Source: an uncultured Rikenellaceae bacterium
GTDB taxonomy: Bacteria; Bacteroidota; Bacteroidia; Bacteroidales; Rikenellaceae
NCBI GenBank assembly: GCA_944415565.1
Contig: CALYBQ010000013.1
Location: 186,001-250,000, forward strand
Direction: 5' to 3'
DNA: 64,000 nucleotides
Below are positions 53,284-62,389 of the stretch, in pieces (the first letter of the stretch is position 1; every line of letters starts with the position of its first letter). The position numbers were made by a program, and so were the translations under genes. The notes beneath the pieces are model-generated. The model did not search any database. It had not been told where the DNA came from and saw only the letters and a list, made by a program, of their open reading frames with translations.

Positions 53284-53721
53284 ATGTTTAAAAATCAGAT
53301 TATAAGCCGTTTCTTGCCGTTGATTTTGGCGGTCTTGTCCGCAGTGGCGTTGTCTTGCTCCCGAGTGGGCGACGGAGGCGCCGTGGCTGTGGGGAATGCC
53401 TATATGGACGCTTTGATGCAGGTGGATGTGCAGGCGATGGCCGGGTATGCTGCGCCCGGGATAGCCGATGAGTTCCTGAAAATCCATGCCGGAGATACGG
53501 CAGGGTATCACGATATGCTCCGTGACGGATTCGTGGAGATGGGTAACGTGTATGTGCTGGACAGCGCGGCTTCGAGGGTGGAGAGGACGGATGCCGGACT
53601 TGTGTACGCCGTCAGCCGGCGCGATGCGGACGGACCGTGGGTGGTCGTCGGCCTATGGCTTGACCGGCAGGAGGGAGCGTGGCGCGTGACCGATATGCGT
53701 GTCGAATACACCGACGATTGA
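53284..53721 (+). CDS. NTF2-like small lipoprotein (second of pair)
   Basis: 145 residues from MFKNQIISRFLPLILAVLSA; the lipobox is ALSC. The mature chain GGAVAVGNAYMDALMQVDVQAMAGYAAPGIADEF and the terminal strands PWVVVGLWLDRQEGAWRVTDMRVEY follow the same helix-then-strand plan as the previous gene, suggesting an old duplication although identity is low. It lies 12 bases after that gene and is followed by a terminator. Function unknown. Confidence 0.75.
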   Translation: MFKNQIISRFLPLILAVLSAVALSCSRVGDGGAVAVGNAYMDALMQVDVQAMAGYAAPGIADEFLKIHAGDTAGYHDMLRDGFVEMGNVYVLDSAASRVERTDAGLVYAVSRRDADGPWVVVGLWLDRQEGAWRVTDMRVEYTDD

Positions 53722-53746
53722 TGCGGCGGATTGTTTGGATATGGTG

Positions 53747-53777
53747 AAAGCTTCCGGCCTCGTGGCGGAAGCTTTTT
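53747..53777 (+). terminator. terminator after lipoprotein pair
   Basis: A 10-bp perfect stem AAAGCTTCCG / CGGAAGCTTT (53747-53756 with 53766-53775) with a T run, 26 bases after the stop. Confidence 0.82.
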
Positions 53778-53810
53778 TCGTGCGCTGTGTGTAGAGACGA
53801 AAGATTTGCT

Positions 53811-53818
53811 TATCTTTG
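53811..53818 (+). promoter_or_regulatory. -7 box of prfA operon
   Basis: TATCTTTG matches TAnnTTTG, 21 bases before the prfA ATG at 53840. Confidence 0.55.
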
Positions 53819-53839
53819 TGCACCAATTTTTTTGATCAT

Positions 53840-54925
53840 ATGGCAGACAACGCTATACTTACCCGTTTGGACGGGCTTAAAAACAAATACGAAGAGATCG
53901 GACGGCAGATGACCGAGCCTGACATCATGTCGGACATGAAAAGGTTCGTGCAGCTCAACAAGGAGTACAAGGAGCTTCAGCCTATCATCGAGACGAGCGA
54001 GAAGTACCGCCTTGCCATAGCCAACCTTCAGGAAGCCAAGGACGTGTTCGCTAACGAGAAGGACGAGGAGATGAAGGAGATGGCGCGCGAGGAGATTGCC
54101 GAGCTGGAACCCAAGATAGAACAGTTCGAGGAGGAGATCAAGCTGTTGCTGATCCCCAAAGACCCGCAGGACGCCAAGAACGCCATACTCGAAATACGCG
54201 GCGGGGCAGGAGGCGACGAGGCGGCAATATTCGCCGGCGACCTTATGCGTATGTATCTGAAATATTTCGAGCGCAAGGGCTGGAAGGCTGAGATCACGAA
54301 TACGAGCGAAGGTACGTCGGGCGGTTACAAGGAGATAGTGCTGAAGGTTACGGGCGAGAACGTTTACGGAACGCTGAAGTACGAGAGCGGCGTGCATCGA
54401 GTGCAGCGTGTGCCGCAGACAGAGACTCAGGGCCGCGTGCATACGTCGGCGGCTTCGGTGGCCGTGCTGCCAGAGGCGGAAGAGTTCGATATAGAGCTTA
54501 ATATGAACGACATACGTAAGGATACGTTCTGTTCGTCCGGCCCCGGCGGCCAGTCGGTCAATACGACTTACTCGGCAATCCGCCTGACCCACATACCGAC
54601 AGGTATCGTTGTGCAGTGTCAGGACCAGAAATCGCAGCTCAAGAACTTCGACAAGGCGCTCGAAGAGTTGCGTACACGTATCTTCAACCTCGAGTATGCC
54701 AAGTATCTGGACGAGATAGCCAGCAAGCGTAAGACGATGGTATCTACCGGCGACCGCAGCGCAAAGATACGTACATACAACTATCCGCAGGGGCGCATCA
54801 CCGACCACCGTATAAACTATACGGCGTATAACCTTCCGGTGTTCATGGACGGCGACATACAGGACCTCATAGACCACCTGATCGTGGCCGAGAACGCAGA
54901 ACGCCTCAAAGAGAGCGACCTATAA
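53840..54925 (+). CDS. prfA: peptide chain release factor 1
   Basis: 361 residues from MADNAILTRLDGLKNKYEEIGRQM. It has the peptidyl-tRNA hydrolysis motif GGQ in SSGPGGQSVNTT and the stop-codon reading PxT motif in QRVPQTETQGRVHTSA, which marks RF1 (UAA/UAG) and not RF2 (SPF). Domain 1 is an N-terminal coiled coil. The open frame begins 24 bases earlier, but that part overlaps the promoter box. Followed after 14 bases by the YciI-like gene. Confidence 0.96.
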   Translation: MADNAILTRLDGLKNKYEEIGRQMTEPDIMSDMKRFVQLNKEYKELQPIIETSEKYRLAIANLQEAKDVFANEKDEEMKEMAREEIAELEPKIEQFEEEIKLLLIPKDPQDAKNAILEIRGGAGGDEAAIFAGDLMRMYLKYFERKGWKAEITNTSEGTSGGYKEIVLKVTGENVYGTLKYESGVHRVQRVPQTETQGRVHTSAASVAVLPEAEEFDIELNMNDIRKDTFCSSGPGGQSVNTTYSAIRLTHIPTGIVVQCQDQKSQLKNFDKALEELRTRIFNLEYAKYLDEIASKRKTMVSTGDRSAKIRTYNYPQGRITDHRINYTAYNLPVFMDGDIQDLIDHLIVAENAERLKESDL

Positions 54926-54939
54926 CGGTTCGGAGCGCC

Positions 54940-55230
54940 ATGTTTTTTGTGAAACTCACATATGTGAAACCGGTCGGGGAGGTAGACGAGCACCTCGAAG
55001 CCCACAGGGAGTTCCTCAAAAAGTATTTCGAATCGGGGAATTTCGTTCTGGCGGGACGTCAGGTTCCGCGTGTCGGCGGAGTTATGATAGGTGTAGCCGA
55101 GAGTGCCGACCGCATGTGGGAGATCGTGAAGGAGGACCCTTTCTTCCGGGCAGGAGTGGCGGAATATGAAGTCACGGAGTTCGGTGCGACGATGTTCGCC
55201 GACGGACTGGAGGCGCTCGCCGGTAAATAA
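54940..55230 (+). CDS. YciI-like protein
   Basis: 96 residues, a single dimeric ferredoxin-like fold: FVKLTYVKPVGEVDEHLEAHREFLKKYFESGNFVLAGRQVPRVGGVMI, then the helix MWEIVKEDPFFRAGVAEYEVTEFG. The conserved His (HREFL) and the DPF motif of the YciI/YCII family are present. Function in this family is poorly known. It lies between prfA and pyrF, probably on the same transcript. Confidence 0.87.
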   Translation: MFFVKLTYVKPVGEVDEHLEAHREFLKKYFESGNFVLAGRQVPRVGGVMIGVAESADRMWEIVKEDPFFRAGVAEYEVTEFGATMFADGLEALAGK

Positions 55231-55309
55231 AGTCCTGTCGTCTGTGGGTGTGTGGGGCGGCTATGTGTCGGCCTGTCAGCAGAAATACGTTAACTTAATT
55301 TAAGATACG

Positions 55310-56134
55310 ATGACTTCAGAGCAGATCTTCCGACAGATAGAGAAGAAACGCAGTTTCCTGTGTGTCGGACTCGATACTGACATCCGCAAGACCCCTGCAT
55401 GCCTTGCAGGCGCAGAGGATCCACAGTACGAATTCAATAAGGCGATAGTAGACGCCACGGCGGAGTATGCGGTTTGCTATAAGCCCAACCTCGCGTTCTA
55501 TGAAGAGAACGGGACCAAAGGCTGGGAGAGTTTCGAGAAGACATGCCGTTATATCCGTGACAACTATCCCGACATATTCATAATTGCCGATGCGAAGCGC
55601 GGGGACATAGGCAATACGTCAAATATGTATGCGCGCGCGTTCTTCGAGAAAGGACTCGTGGACGCTGTAACACTGTCGCCGTACATGGGCCGCGATACGG
55701 TAGAACCGTTCTTCGGCTACGAGGGCAAATGGGCCGTGATACTCGCTTTGACGTCAAACCCTTCGGCCGACGATTTCGAGATGCAGAAGCTCGAAAACGG
55801 TCGTCGCGTATACGAGGAGGTGCTGGAAACATCGTCCAAGTGGGGCTCGGCAGACAACACCATGTACGTGGTCGGCGCAACCAAGGCGTTCATGCTGGAC
55901 GGGATACGCAAGATCGTACCCGACCATTTCCTGCTCGTTCCGGGTGTCGGAGCGCAGGGCGGAAGCCTGCACGACGTGGCTGCATACGGAATGAACAAAA
56001 AGTGCGGCTTGCTTGTTAATTCTTCTCGCGGCATCATCTATGCCGATTCGAGCGAAAGGTTCGCCGAGGTGGCGGGAGAAAAGGCCCGCGAGGTGAGGAA
56101 CGAGATGGACAAACTCCTGAAAGCGTATCTGTAA
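55310..56134 (+). CDS. pyrF: orotidine 5'-phosphate decarboxylase
   Basis: 274 residues, the long form of the enzyme. The active-site [11 protein letters not shown] (Asp-Lys pair) is intact, with [28 protein letters not shown] and the phosphate site VPGVGAQGG. It makes UMP from OMP, the last step of pyrimidine synthesis. Third gene of the prfA-yciI-pyrF unit, with a 79-base gap before it. Confidence 0.95.
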   Translation: MTSEQIFRQIEKKRSFLCVGLDTDIRKTPACLAGAEDPQYEFNKAIVDATAEYAVCYKPNLAFYEENGTKGWESFEKTCRYIRDNYPDIFIIADAKRGDIGNTSNMYARAFFEKGLVDAVTLSPYMGRDTVEPFFGYEGKWAVILALTSNPSADDFEMQKLENGRRVYEEVLETSSKWGSADNTMYVVGATKAFMLDGIRKIVPDHFLLVPGVGAQGGSLHDVAAYGMNKKCGLLVNSSRGIIYADSSERFAEVAGEKAREVRNEMDKLLKAYL

Positions 56135-56440
56135 ACATCTCGATTACAGCAAAAAATCGGATCGGCGCATAATATTTTCGGCAGTCGATTGCGTTATAAG
56201 AAATGTGTGGTCGGAGTTCGGACTGTGTTCTCAGACGTTATGATGGTTGAGGGGGGGATTTGCACGGAGTCTTAGTTACGGTCGGAGATGATGAGGTGTA
56301 GCCCGTGTCGCAGACCCGGGGCGGCGGAACGGCATGGAAGGAAATAAGGAATGTCGCCGAGCCTGAACGGAATAGTCGCGTAGCTTTTGCATAATATTTG
56401 CATGGCGAGAGCCATGAATTTACAACAACATAGAAAACAC
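56135..56440. other. spacer before GH115 gene
   Basis: 306 bases with no gene seen. It is G+T-rich on plus around 56200-56280. TAATATTTG at 56392-56400 and TAGCTTTTG at 56381-56389 resemble -7 boxes with one extra base; either could serve the GH115 gene. Confidence 0.4.
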
Positions 56441-59389
56441 ATGAAGAAAACAGCTCTGATTATTTGTCTCCTATGTATGGGGATAGTGGCGGGTAATGCA
56501 CAGGTTACCCTGACCGATAAGGCATTGGGTAAGAATGCTTTCCCGTTGGTGACGTCTTCGGCCAAAACCGTCGTATGCTACGACAGTGAGGACGCTACGG
56601 TAATAAAGACCAGTGTCGCGCTCTTTGTAGACGACGTGGAGAAGGTTACGGGCAAGAAGATCGGCATGACCGGGGGCGAACTTCCGAAGTCGGCGAACTA
56701 TGCCGTGATCGTGGGTACGGTCGGCAACAGCCGTGTGATTGACGATCTCGTGGCCAAAGGAAAGATCGACGTGAAGGAGATCGAAGGCGGATGGGAACGT
56801 TACGTTATAGAGTTGGTAGACCGTCCGATGCCGGGAATCAGGAAAGCCGTAGTCGTGGCAGGTAGCGACCGCCGCGGCGCAGCGTTCGGACTTCTCTCCA
56901 TATCGAGGACCATCGGCGTATCGCCGTGGTACTGGTGGGCGGACGTTCCGGTAGAGAAACACTCGCAGCTCGTGCTCAACGTAGACAAATTCGTGTCTAA
57001 AGAGCCGTCGGTGAAATTTCGCGGTATCTTTATCAATGACGAGGACTGGGGTATATACCGTTGGTCGAAGAACACCTTCGAGAAAGACCTCGGCAATATG
57101 GGCCCGAAAACCTACACCAAGATATGCGAATTGCTGCTCCGCTTGAACGCGAACCATCTAGCACCGGGTATGCACAACGCCACTATGGCGTTCCACAAGA
57201 TCGCCGAAAACAGGGTGGTGGCCGACAGCTTTGCCATCACGATGGGTTCGTCGCACTGCGAGCCGCTGCTGCTCAACACGGCTACCGAGTGGGACAAGAA
57301 GACCATGGGCGAATGGGACTATGTAAACAACAAGGAAGGTGTGGATAAGGTCCTCAAGAAGAGGGTTGTCGAAGCGGCTCCTTACGAGAACGTATATACA
57401 CTCGCGCTTCGCGGCCTGCACGACACGGCCATGAAGGGCAGCGACGACATGGAGCAGCGTAAGAAGACGATGCAGGAAGCCCTGTACGCACAGCGCAAGA
57501 TACTCGAAGACGTAATAGGCAAGCCGGCGACCGAGATCCCGCAGGCGTTCACGCCGTATAAAGAGGTGCTCGACGTGTATAACGAAGGGCTCGACCTGCC
57601 GGACGACGTCACTATAATATGGCCGGACGACAACTACGGTTACATGAAGCGCCTCAGCGGACCCAAAGAGCAGCAGCGTTCGGGCCGTTCGGGTGTGTAT
57701 TACCACGCTTCGTACCTCGGCAAGCCGCACAGCTACCTGTGGATGAACACCACATCGCCGTCGCTGATGTACGAAGAACTCAAGAAGGCTTACGACATGA
57801 CTGCCGACAGGGTGTGGCTGCTGAACGCAGGCGACCTTAAATCGGCCGAGTTCGCGGTGGATTTCTTCCTCGAAATGGCTTACGACATCGACGCTTTCAA
57901 TTTCGAACGTGTGAGCCAGTTCCAAGCCGAGTGGCTTAGCCATATGTTCGGCGAGAAATATTACGAGGAGCTGGCCGACATATCGAACTCGTTCTTCCAT
58001 CAGGCGTTTATCCGCAAGCCGGAGTTCATGGGATGGGGCTACCAGTTCAATTCGAGCAAGTTCGAGTACGAACGCAACACGGATACCGACTTCTCGTTCA
58101 CGAACTACCGCGAGGCTGAAAATCGCATCGCCGAGTACAAGAGGATAGCGGGCATGGCCGAGCGCATCATGAACGAACTGCCCGAAGAGCAGAAACCTGC
58201 GTTCTATCAGCTCGTTTACTATCCGGTCAAAGGGTGCGAACTGATGAGCCGCATGGTGCTCGCCGGACAGAAGAACCGTTGGTACGCGATACAGCAGCGC
58301 GCGGCTACGCAGCAGTACGCCGACATAGCGAAGGCGTGCTTCGATAGTCTGGCTGTAATCACCAAAGGATATAACTCGCTGCTCGACGGCAAGTGGAACC
58401 ACATCGTGATGATGGAGCAGGGTGCGGGCCAGAACTACTTCAAGCTTCCGGTATTGCGTAAGGCGGAACTCGAAGAGGGTGCGTCACTGGGCGTGATGGC
58501 CGAACGCGAAGATATACTCAAGGGGGCCAAGAGCTTCCACTCGCTGCCGGCGTTCAATACCTACCTCCGCCAGTCGTATTATGTCGATGTGTTCAACAAG
58601 GGTAAGGCTCCGTTGAAATGGACTGCTTCGGTCAGCGACAATTGGATCGTACTGAGCAAGAAGGACGGGAACACGGCTACCGAAGACCGCATAGAGGTTT
58701 CGATTGACTGGAATACCGTTCCAGTCGGCGAGCGCGTATTCGGAACGGTGGAGATCAAGGCCGCTAACGGAGAGAAGGAGTCGGTATACGTGTCGGTGTT
58801 CAACCCGTCTTCGCCGTCGCTCGAAGAGATGGCCGGCCTGTTCGTCGAGGACAACGGTTACATCTCGATCAACGCTGCCGATTTCCACAGGAAGGTGGAG
58901 AACGACAAGATCAAGATCAGCATTATACCTAACCTCGGTGTCGAGAACGAATGTGTGCAGTTGGGCGATCCGGTGATGCCGAAGCAGACGTTGAAAAGCT
59001 CGGATGTTCCGCGTGTGGAATACGACTTCTACACATACGAACAGGGTTCGGTGGATGTTTACACCTATGTGCTGCCTACGTTCGTGATCAGTGCCGACAG
59101 GGGGTATGCCGGTCACGAACAGACGAATCTGGAGACGCAGTACGGTGTGATGATCGACAACGGTCCGGTGATGATACCTTCGACATCTTCGATAGAGTAT
59201 GCTCAGATATGGTACGAGAGCGCGTTGAAGAATTGCAGGGTCAATAAGACTACGCTTCATATAGACAAACCGGGTAAGCACACCCTTAAGATACTTTGCG
59301 GCGATGCAGGAACTATGTTCCAGAAAGCCGTTATAGATTTCGGCGGTATGCAGCGCTCTTATATCGGCCCGAGGCCGACTAAGAAGTAG
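56441..59389 (+). CDS. GH115 xylan alpha-glucuronidase
   Basis: 982 residues from MKKTALIICLLCMGIVAGNAQ, a Sec signal peptide with cleavage after AQ. The family pattern is clear: FRGIFINDEDWGIYRW, GPKTYTKICELLLRLNANHLAPGMHNATMAFH, GSSHCEPLLLN, IWPDDNYGYMKRLS and WLLNAGDLKSAEFAVDFFLEMAYD. These enzymes remove (4-O-methyl)glucuronic acid from xylan side chains. The C-terminal 250 residues are beta domains as in the family. No SusC/D, transporter or other xylan enzyme is adjacent, so it is an isolated catabolic gene. A start 27 bases upstream is open but less signal-like. Confidence 0.93.
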   Translation: MKKTALIICLLCMGIVAGNAQVTLTDKALGKNAFPLVTSSAKTVVCYDSEDATVIKTSVALFVDDVEKVTGKKIGMTGGELPKSANYAVIVGTVGNSRVIDDLVAKGKIDVKEIEGGWERYVIELVDRPMPGIRKAVVVAGSDRRGAAFGLLSISRTIGVSPWYWWADVPVEKHSQLVLNVDKFVSKEPSVKFRGIFINDEDWGIYRWSKNTFEKDLGNMGPKTYTKICELLLRLNANHLAPGMHNATMAFHKIAENRVVADSFAITMGSSHCEPLLLNTATEWDKKTMGEWDYVNNKEGVDKVLKKRVVEAAPYENVYTLALRGLHDTAMKGSDDMEQRKKTMQEALYAQRKILEDVIGKPATEIPQAFTPYKEVLDVYNEGLDLPDDVTIIWPDDNYGYMKRLSGPKEQQRSGRSGVYYHASYLGKPHSYLWMNTTSPSLMYEELKKAYDMTADRVWLLNAGDLKSAEFAVDFFLEMAYDIDAFNFERVSQFQAEWLSHMFGEKYYEELADISNSFFHQAFIRKPEFMGWGYQFNSSKFEYERNTDTDFSFTNYREAENRIAEYKRIAGMAERIMNELPEEQKPAFYQLVYYPVKGCELMSRMVLAGQKNRWYAIQQRAATQQYADIAKACFDSLAVITKGYNSLLDGKWNHIVMMEQGAGQNYFKLPVLRKAELEEGASLGVMAEREDILKGAKSFHSLPAFNTYLRQSYYVDVFNKGKAPLKWTASVSDNWIVLSKKDGNTATEDRIEVSIDWNTVPVGERVFGTVEIKAANGEKESVYVSVFNPSSPSLEEMAGLFVEDNGYISINAADFHRKVENDKIKISIIPNLGVENECVQLGDPVMPKQTLKSSDVPRVEYDFYTYEQGSVDVYTYVLPTFVISADRGYAGHEQTNLETQYGVMIDNGPVMIPSTSSIEYAQIWYESALKNCRVNKTTLHIDKPGKHTLKILCGDAGTMFQKAVIDFGGMQRSYIGPRPTKK

Positions 59390-59413
59390 GCCGGTCGGGG
59401 ACATCTTAATATT

Positions 59414-59450
59414 CGACGTCACGGTTACAAAACCGTGACGTCGTTCTTTT
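59414..59450 (+). terminator. terminator after GH115 gene
   Basis: A 13-bp perfect stem CGACGTCACGGTT / AACCGTGACGTCG (59414-59426 with 59431-59443), ACAA loop and TTCTTTTTA tail. Confidence 0.9.
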
Positions 59451-59817
59451 TAGGGCTTTAGGGTGAGAGTGTTTGACGGTCTGATCGGGTTGGCGGCTTG
59501 TGTCCGGCGTGTAGAGACAGCGGGTTGTTTGAGAGGTAGTGGATAGATGATTGCGGAATGATTGTGAGGCGATTGCGGCACGCCCGTATAGTTCATGCGA
59601 AACGAGCGGTACGGGGGAAGTCAGTAATCAAAATGTTGGATTGCCGACATGGGCTGTGGATGGCCGCATCGGCCGGGTATCTGTGGTTTATGATATGAAG
59701 TGCGTTCGTGGAACTCTATGTGCCATAATGGTTGTATGCTGTTGTCCCGGCATGCTTGTATGTCTGCATGCCGACATCATGTGCGGCGTTGCCGGTATTC
59801 GATGCGATGGGGCGTGG
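59451..59817. other. non-coding G+T-rich spacer
   Basis: No gene recognised. In 59461-59520, 43 of 60 bases are G or T on plus. No terminator for xerD (minus) was identified. Confidence 0.5.
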
Positions 59818-60729
59818 TCAGCCGAGCGGATGGTACTTCTTGATGCTTTCGCGCAGGTGTGTACGGTCGAGGTGAGTGTAAATCTCGGTGGTGAGGATGG
59901 ATTCGTGTCCGAGAAGCTCCTGCACCTGCCTTATGCTTGCCCCGCCTTCGAGCAGATGGGTGGCGAACGAATGTCGGAACGTATGCGGGCTGACATCTTT
60001 GCGTATGCCTGCGGCCTCGGTCGCACGCTTTATTATCGTGAATATCATCACCCTCGTCAGCTTCCGGCCGTTGCGGTTCAGGAAAACGATGTCCGCGCTC
60101 TTCTGGTCGGGGCTCATCAATCGTCTCTGTTCCAGCCATATCTCGATATTGCGGCGCAAGGTGTCGTTTATAGGGACGAACCGTTGTTTGTTGCCTTTCC
60201 CCGTCACTCGTATGATTCCGTCGTCTAAAAACATGTCGCCGAGTTTGAGTGATATGAGTTCCGACACTCTGAGCCCGCAACTGTACAGTGTCTCGAGCAT
60301 CGCCTTGTTGCGGTGTCCCTGCGGCAGCGACAGGTCTATCGCGCCGATTATGGCGTCGATTTCGTCTACCGACAGCACGTCGGGCAGCTTGCGTCCCGTC
60401 TTCGGCATGTCGATGAATTCGACCGGGGAGGTGTCGCATACTCCGGCGATCTTGAGGAATGTGAAGAAACTATTTAGTCCGCTTACGATACGGGCTTGGG
60501 ATGTGGCCCTGATGCCCTTGTCGTATATCTCGGACATCAGCCCTTCGATATGCTGCGGTTCGACCTCCGCCGGGAGCAGTTCGCCTGCCTGTCGGGACAT
60601 ATACTCGCGCAGTAGTCCGAGGTCATGGGTGTAGCTTTCGACCGTATTGGCCGAGAGGTTTTTCTCGAACTGTAACCATGAGATGAATTTTTGTGTGAGC
60701 GTCTCCCAATCCTCGGCGTATCCGGCCAT
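59818..60729 (-). CDS. xerD: tyrosine recombinase XerD
   Basis: 303 residues. The N-terminal SAM-like domain (FISWLQFEKNLSANTVESYTHDLGLLREYM) and the catalytic domain are complete: Arg in YSCGLRVSEL, Lys in GKGNKQRFVP, HxxR in SPHTFRHSFATHLLEGGA, His in LGHESILTTEIYTH and the nucleophile Tyr in TTEIY. Length and motif spacing fit XerC/D that resolve chromosome dimers, not an integrase of a mobile element; nothing mobile adjoins. XerD is preferred over XerC by overall pattern only. Confidence 0.92.
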   Translation of the reverse strand: MAGYAEDWETLTQKFISWLQFEKNLSANTVESYTHDLGLLREYMSRQAGELLPAEVEPQHIEGLMSEIYDKGIRATSQARIVSGLNSFFTFLKIAGVCDTSPVEFIDMPKTGRKLPDVLSVDEIDAIIGAIDLSLPQGHRNKAMLETLYSCGLRVSELISLKLGDMFLDDGIIRVTGKGNKQRFVPINDTLRRNIEIWLEQRRLMSPDQKSADIVFLNRNGRKLTRVMIFTIIKRATEAAGIRKDVSPHTFRHSFATHLLEGGASIRQVQELLGHESILTTEIYTHLDRTHLRESIKKYHPLG

Positions 60730-60738
60730 GATAGTCTA

Positions 60739-60746
60739 TATTTTTG
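60739..60746 (+). promoter_or_regulatory. plus-strand -7-like box without a gene
   Basis: TATTTTTG matches TAnnTTTG and points rightward, but no open frame with a recognisable product follows in 60747-60995. It may be chance, or the promoter of a lost gene or of an RNA. Confidence 0.25.
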
Positions 60747-60995
60747 CACTAAAGTACAAAAACTTTCATATCAATCCAGATTTTGCGTCGGTAAAAGATG
60801 TCCGCTGGCAGTTCGTGAGTTTGGGTTTTATGGCGCGTGTCGCGGTAATATTCGTCCGGGTGTCTGAATGGCGCGTTTGTCGAATATGGGTTGCCGCAAT
60901 GTTGCATAGGAGCTACGGACAATTTGTGTGTGAGTCCTAAGCGGGAACGGTTAGTGCCGCGTGGAAATATCGCACCGTAACCATTGGTTACGACC
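60747..60995. other. non-coding G+T-rich spacer
   Basis: No gene recognised between xerD and the GT4 glycosyltransferase. It should contain the xerD promoter on minus, but no consensus box is evident. Confidence 0.45.
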
Positions 60996-62255
60996 TTATC
61001 CGATTGGTGCTGAGTTCGGGGCATCTGCGTTGTCTATACCCTCGATTATGTTGCATAGTTTGTCGGTTATCGTCTCCCAGTCGTAATGATTGTTGACATA
61101 GGCGGGACCGCGCTTGCCCAGTTCGCGGGCGAAAGCGGTATCGTTCATCATTCGGTAGAGCTTCTCCCGGAAATCTTTTGACGAATCGTAATACAGAGCC
61201 GCGCCGCTGGCTTCGCAGTGGTCGCGCATGACTTCGCTCTTGCCGTTGACGAGACACGGTGTTCCGCTCGCCATGGCTTCGAGCATCAGCAGGGACAGGC
61301 TCTCGTTGACGGACGGGTTTACCATTACGGCGGCATTGCGTATCAGGGCGCTTTTGTCGCGGCTGTCGATGTAGCCCGTAAGTATTACCGATGGGTCGTT
61401 CGGACAACGAAAGCCTTTGGTTATCTGTCCCGTAAGTACGAGTTTCGCGTCGGGGTCCATCGTGTCGCGGTATTTCAGGAATTCGGGTATGATATTGCCT
61501 ATCTTTTTCTTGGTTATGCGACCAAGGTAGAGAACATATTTGTCCGGCAGGCCGTACTTGGTTTTAACTTGTTCCCATTCTGCCGGAGGGTCCAGTTCGA
61601 TGCCGGTCCCCACAACACTGTCGGGGGCCATATGCCATCCGAATATGCGGCGGCACATGCGTCGTTCCGCTTCGGTATTGAAAGCGATGTGGCGCACGCG
61701 GGTGAACAACGAACTGAACAGCGGCATGTATAGCGTACGGGTGGGGTGGGCGAGCGGAATAAGGATGCTTTTCTCCGGGACGATTGTTGCTCCGAGTGCG
61801 GTCGAACTGTCGTACATGTTGAAAAATATAAGGACGTCGTATTCACGACCGTGCTCGGATATGTATTCCAGAAGGCCCGGCTTGAAGGAATACTGCGACA
61901 TGAAAAGCCGCTCGTCGGCTTTTTGGCCCGCTTCCCATATGGGATGTGCTGACGTTATCGACTGCAACAGCCCCAGCCGGCCGAGGTAGTAGCGCAGCCG
62001 CCGCATTGGTTTCGCTTGGCCGATGTGGATGCGGTGGTGCGTTTCGTAGATGGGGAGGTTTCTGAACCGACGTATGGTCATTCCGTTATCTTGGTACGTA
62101 CCTTCCGGGTATTCTTCTGGGGTGTCCGATTGGGTTGAGGTCAGTATCTCGATGTCGTAATATGGTCTGAGATGTTCCGCTATCATGCGGCAGTGTACAT
62201 ATTCTCCTCCTTTCGCTGCGCCGAAAGCGGTGACCACGAATCCTATTTTCTTCAT
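60996..62255 (-). CDS. GT4-family glycosyltransferase
   Basis: 419 residues, a GT-B fold. The N-domain begins MKKIGFVVTAFGAAKGGEYVHCRMIAEHL. In the C-domain, YVLYLGRITKKKIGNIIPEF, LVLTGQITKGF and the donor-binding E-x7-E region NPSVNESLSLLMLEAMASGTPCLV are diagnostic. It probably adds a sugar from a nucleotide or lipid donor to a surface glycan. No other glycan genes adjoin, and the GT2-like gene at 29972 is far away. The start at 62255 gives the natural N-terminus. Confidence 0.9.
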   Translation of the reverse strand: MKKIGFVVTAFGAAKGGEYVHCRMIAEHLRPYYDIEILTSTQSDTPEEYPEGTYQDNGMTIRRFRNLPIYETHHRIHIGQAKPMRRLRYYLGRLGLLQSITSAHPIWEAGQKADERLFMSQYSFKPGLLEYISEHGREYDVLIFFNMYDSSTALGATIVPEKSILIPLAHPTRTLYMPLFSSLFTRVRHIAFNTEAERRMCRRIFGWHMAPDSVVGTGIELDPPAEWEQVKTKYGLPDKYVLYLGRITKKKIGNIIPEFLKYRDTMDPDAKLVLTGQITKGFRCPNDPSVILTGYIDSRDKSALIRNAAVMVNPSVNESLSLLMLEAMASGTPCLVNGKSEVMRDHCEASGAALYYDSSKDFREKLYRMMNDTAFARELGKRGPAYVNNHYDWETITDKLCNIIEGIDNADAPNSAPIG

Positions 62256-62361
62256 GACGAATAATTCATATCGCCAAAGGTTATGAAAGTATGTAAAACA
62301 TCCAATGAATAATATAAACGGGTGATATTTAATGATTTTTTAAAGTGTCGATAGTTTTCCC

Positions 62362-62369
62362 TATTTTTG
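62362..62369 (+). promoter_or_regulatory. -7 box of prmA
   Basis: TATTTTTG matches TAnnTTTG, 20 bases before the ATG at 62390. Confidence 0.55.
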
Positions 62370-62389
62370 TATGTTAAATCATTTTTTCA

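Noticed and set aside
59551..60228. 225-codon plus-strand frame opposite xerD
   Set aside because: Antisense to the clear tyrosine recombinase; no domain.
59818..60729. Tyrosine recombinase as integrase of a mobile element
   Set aside because: Length and motifs fit XerD, and no attachment repeats, cargo or tRNA are adjacent.
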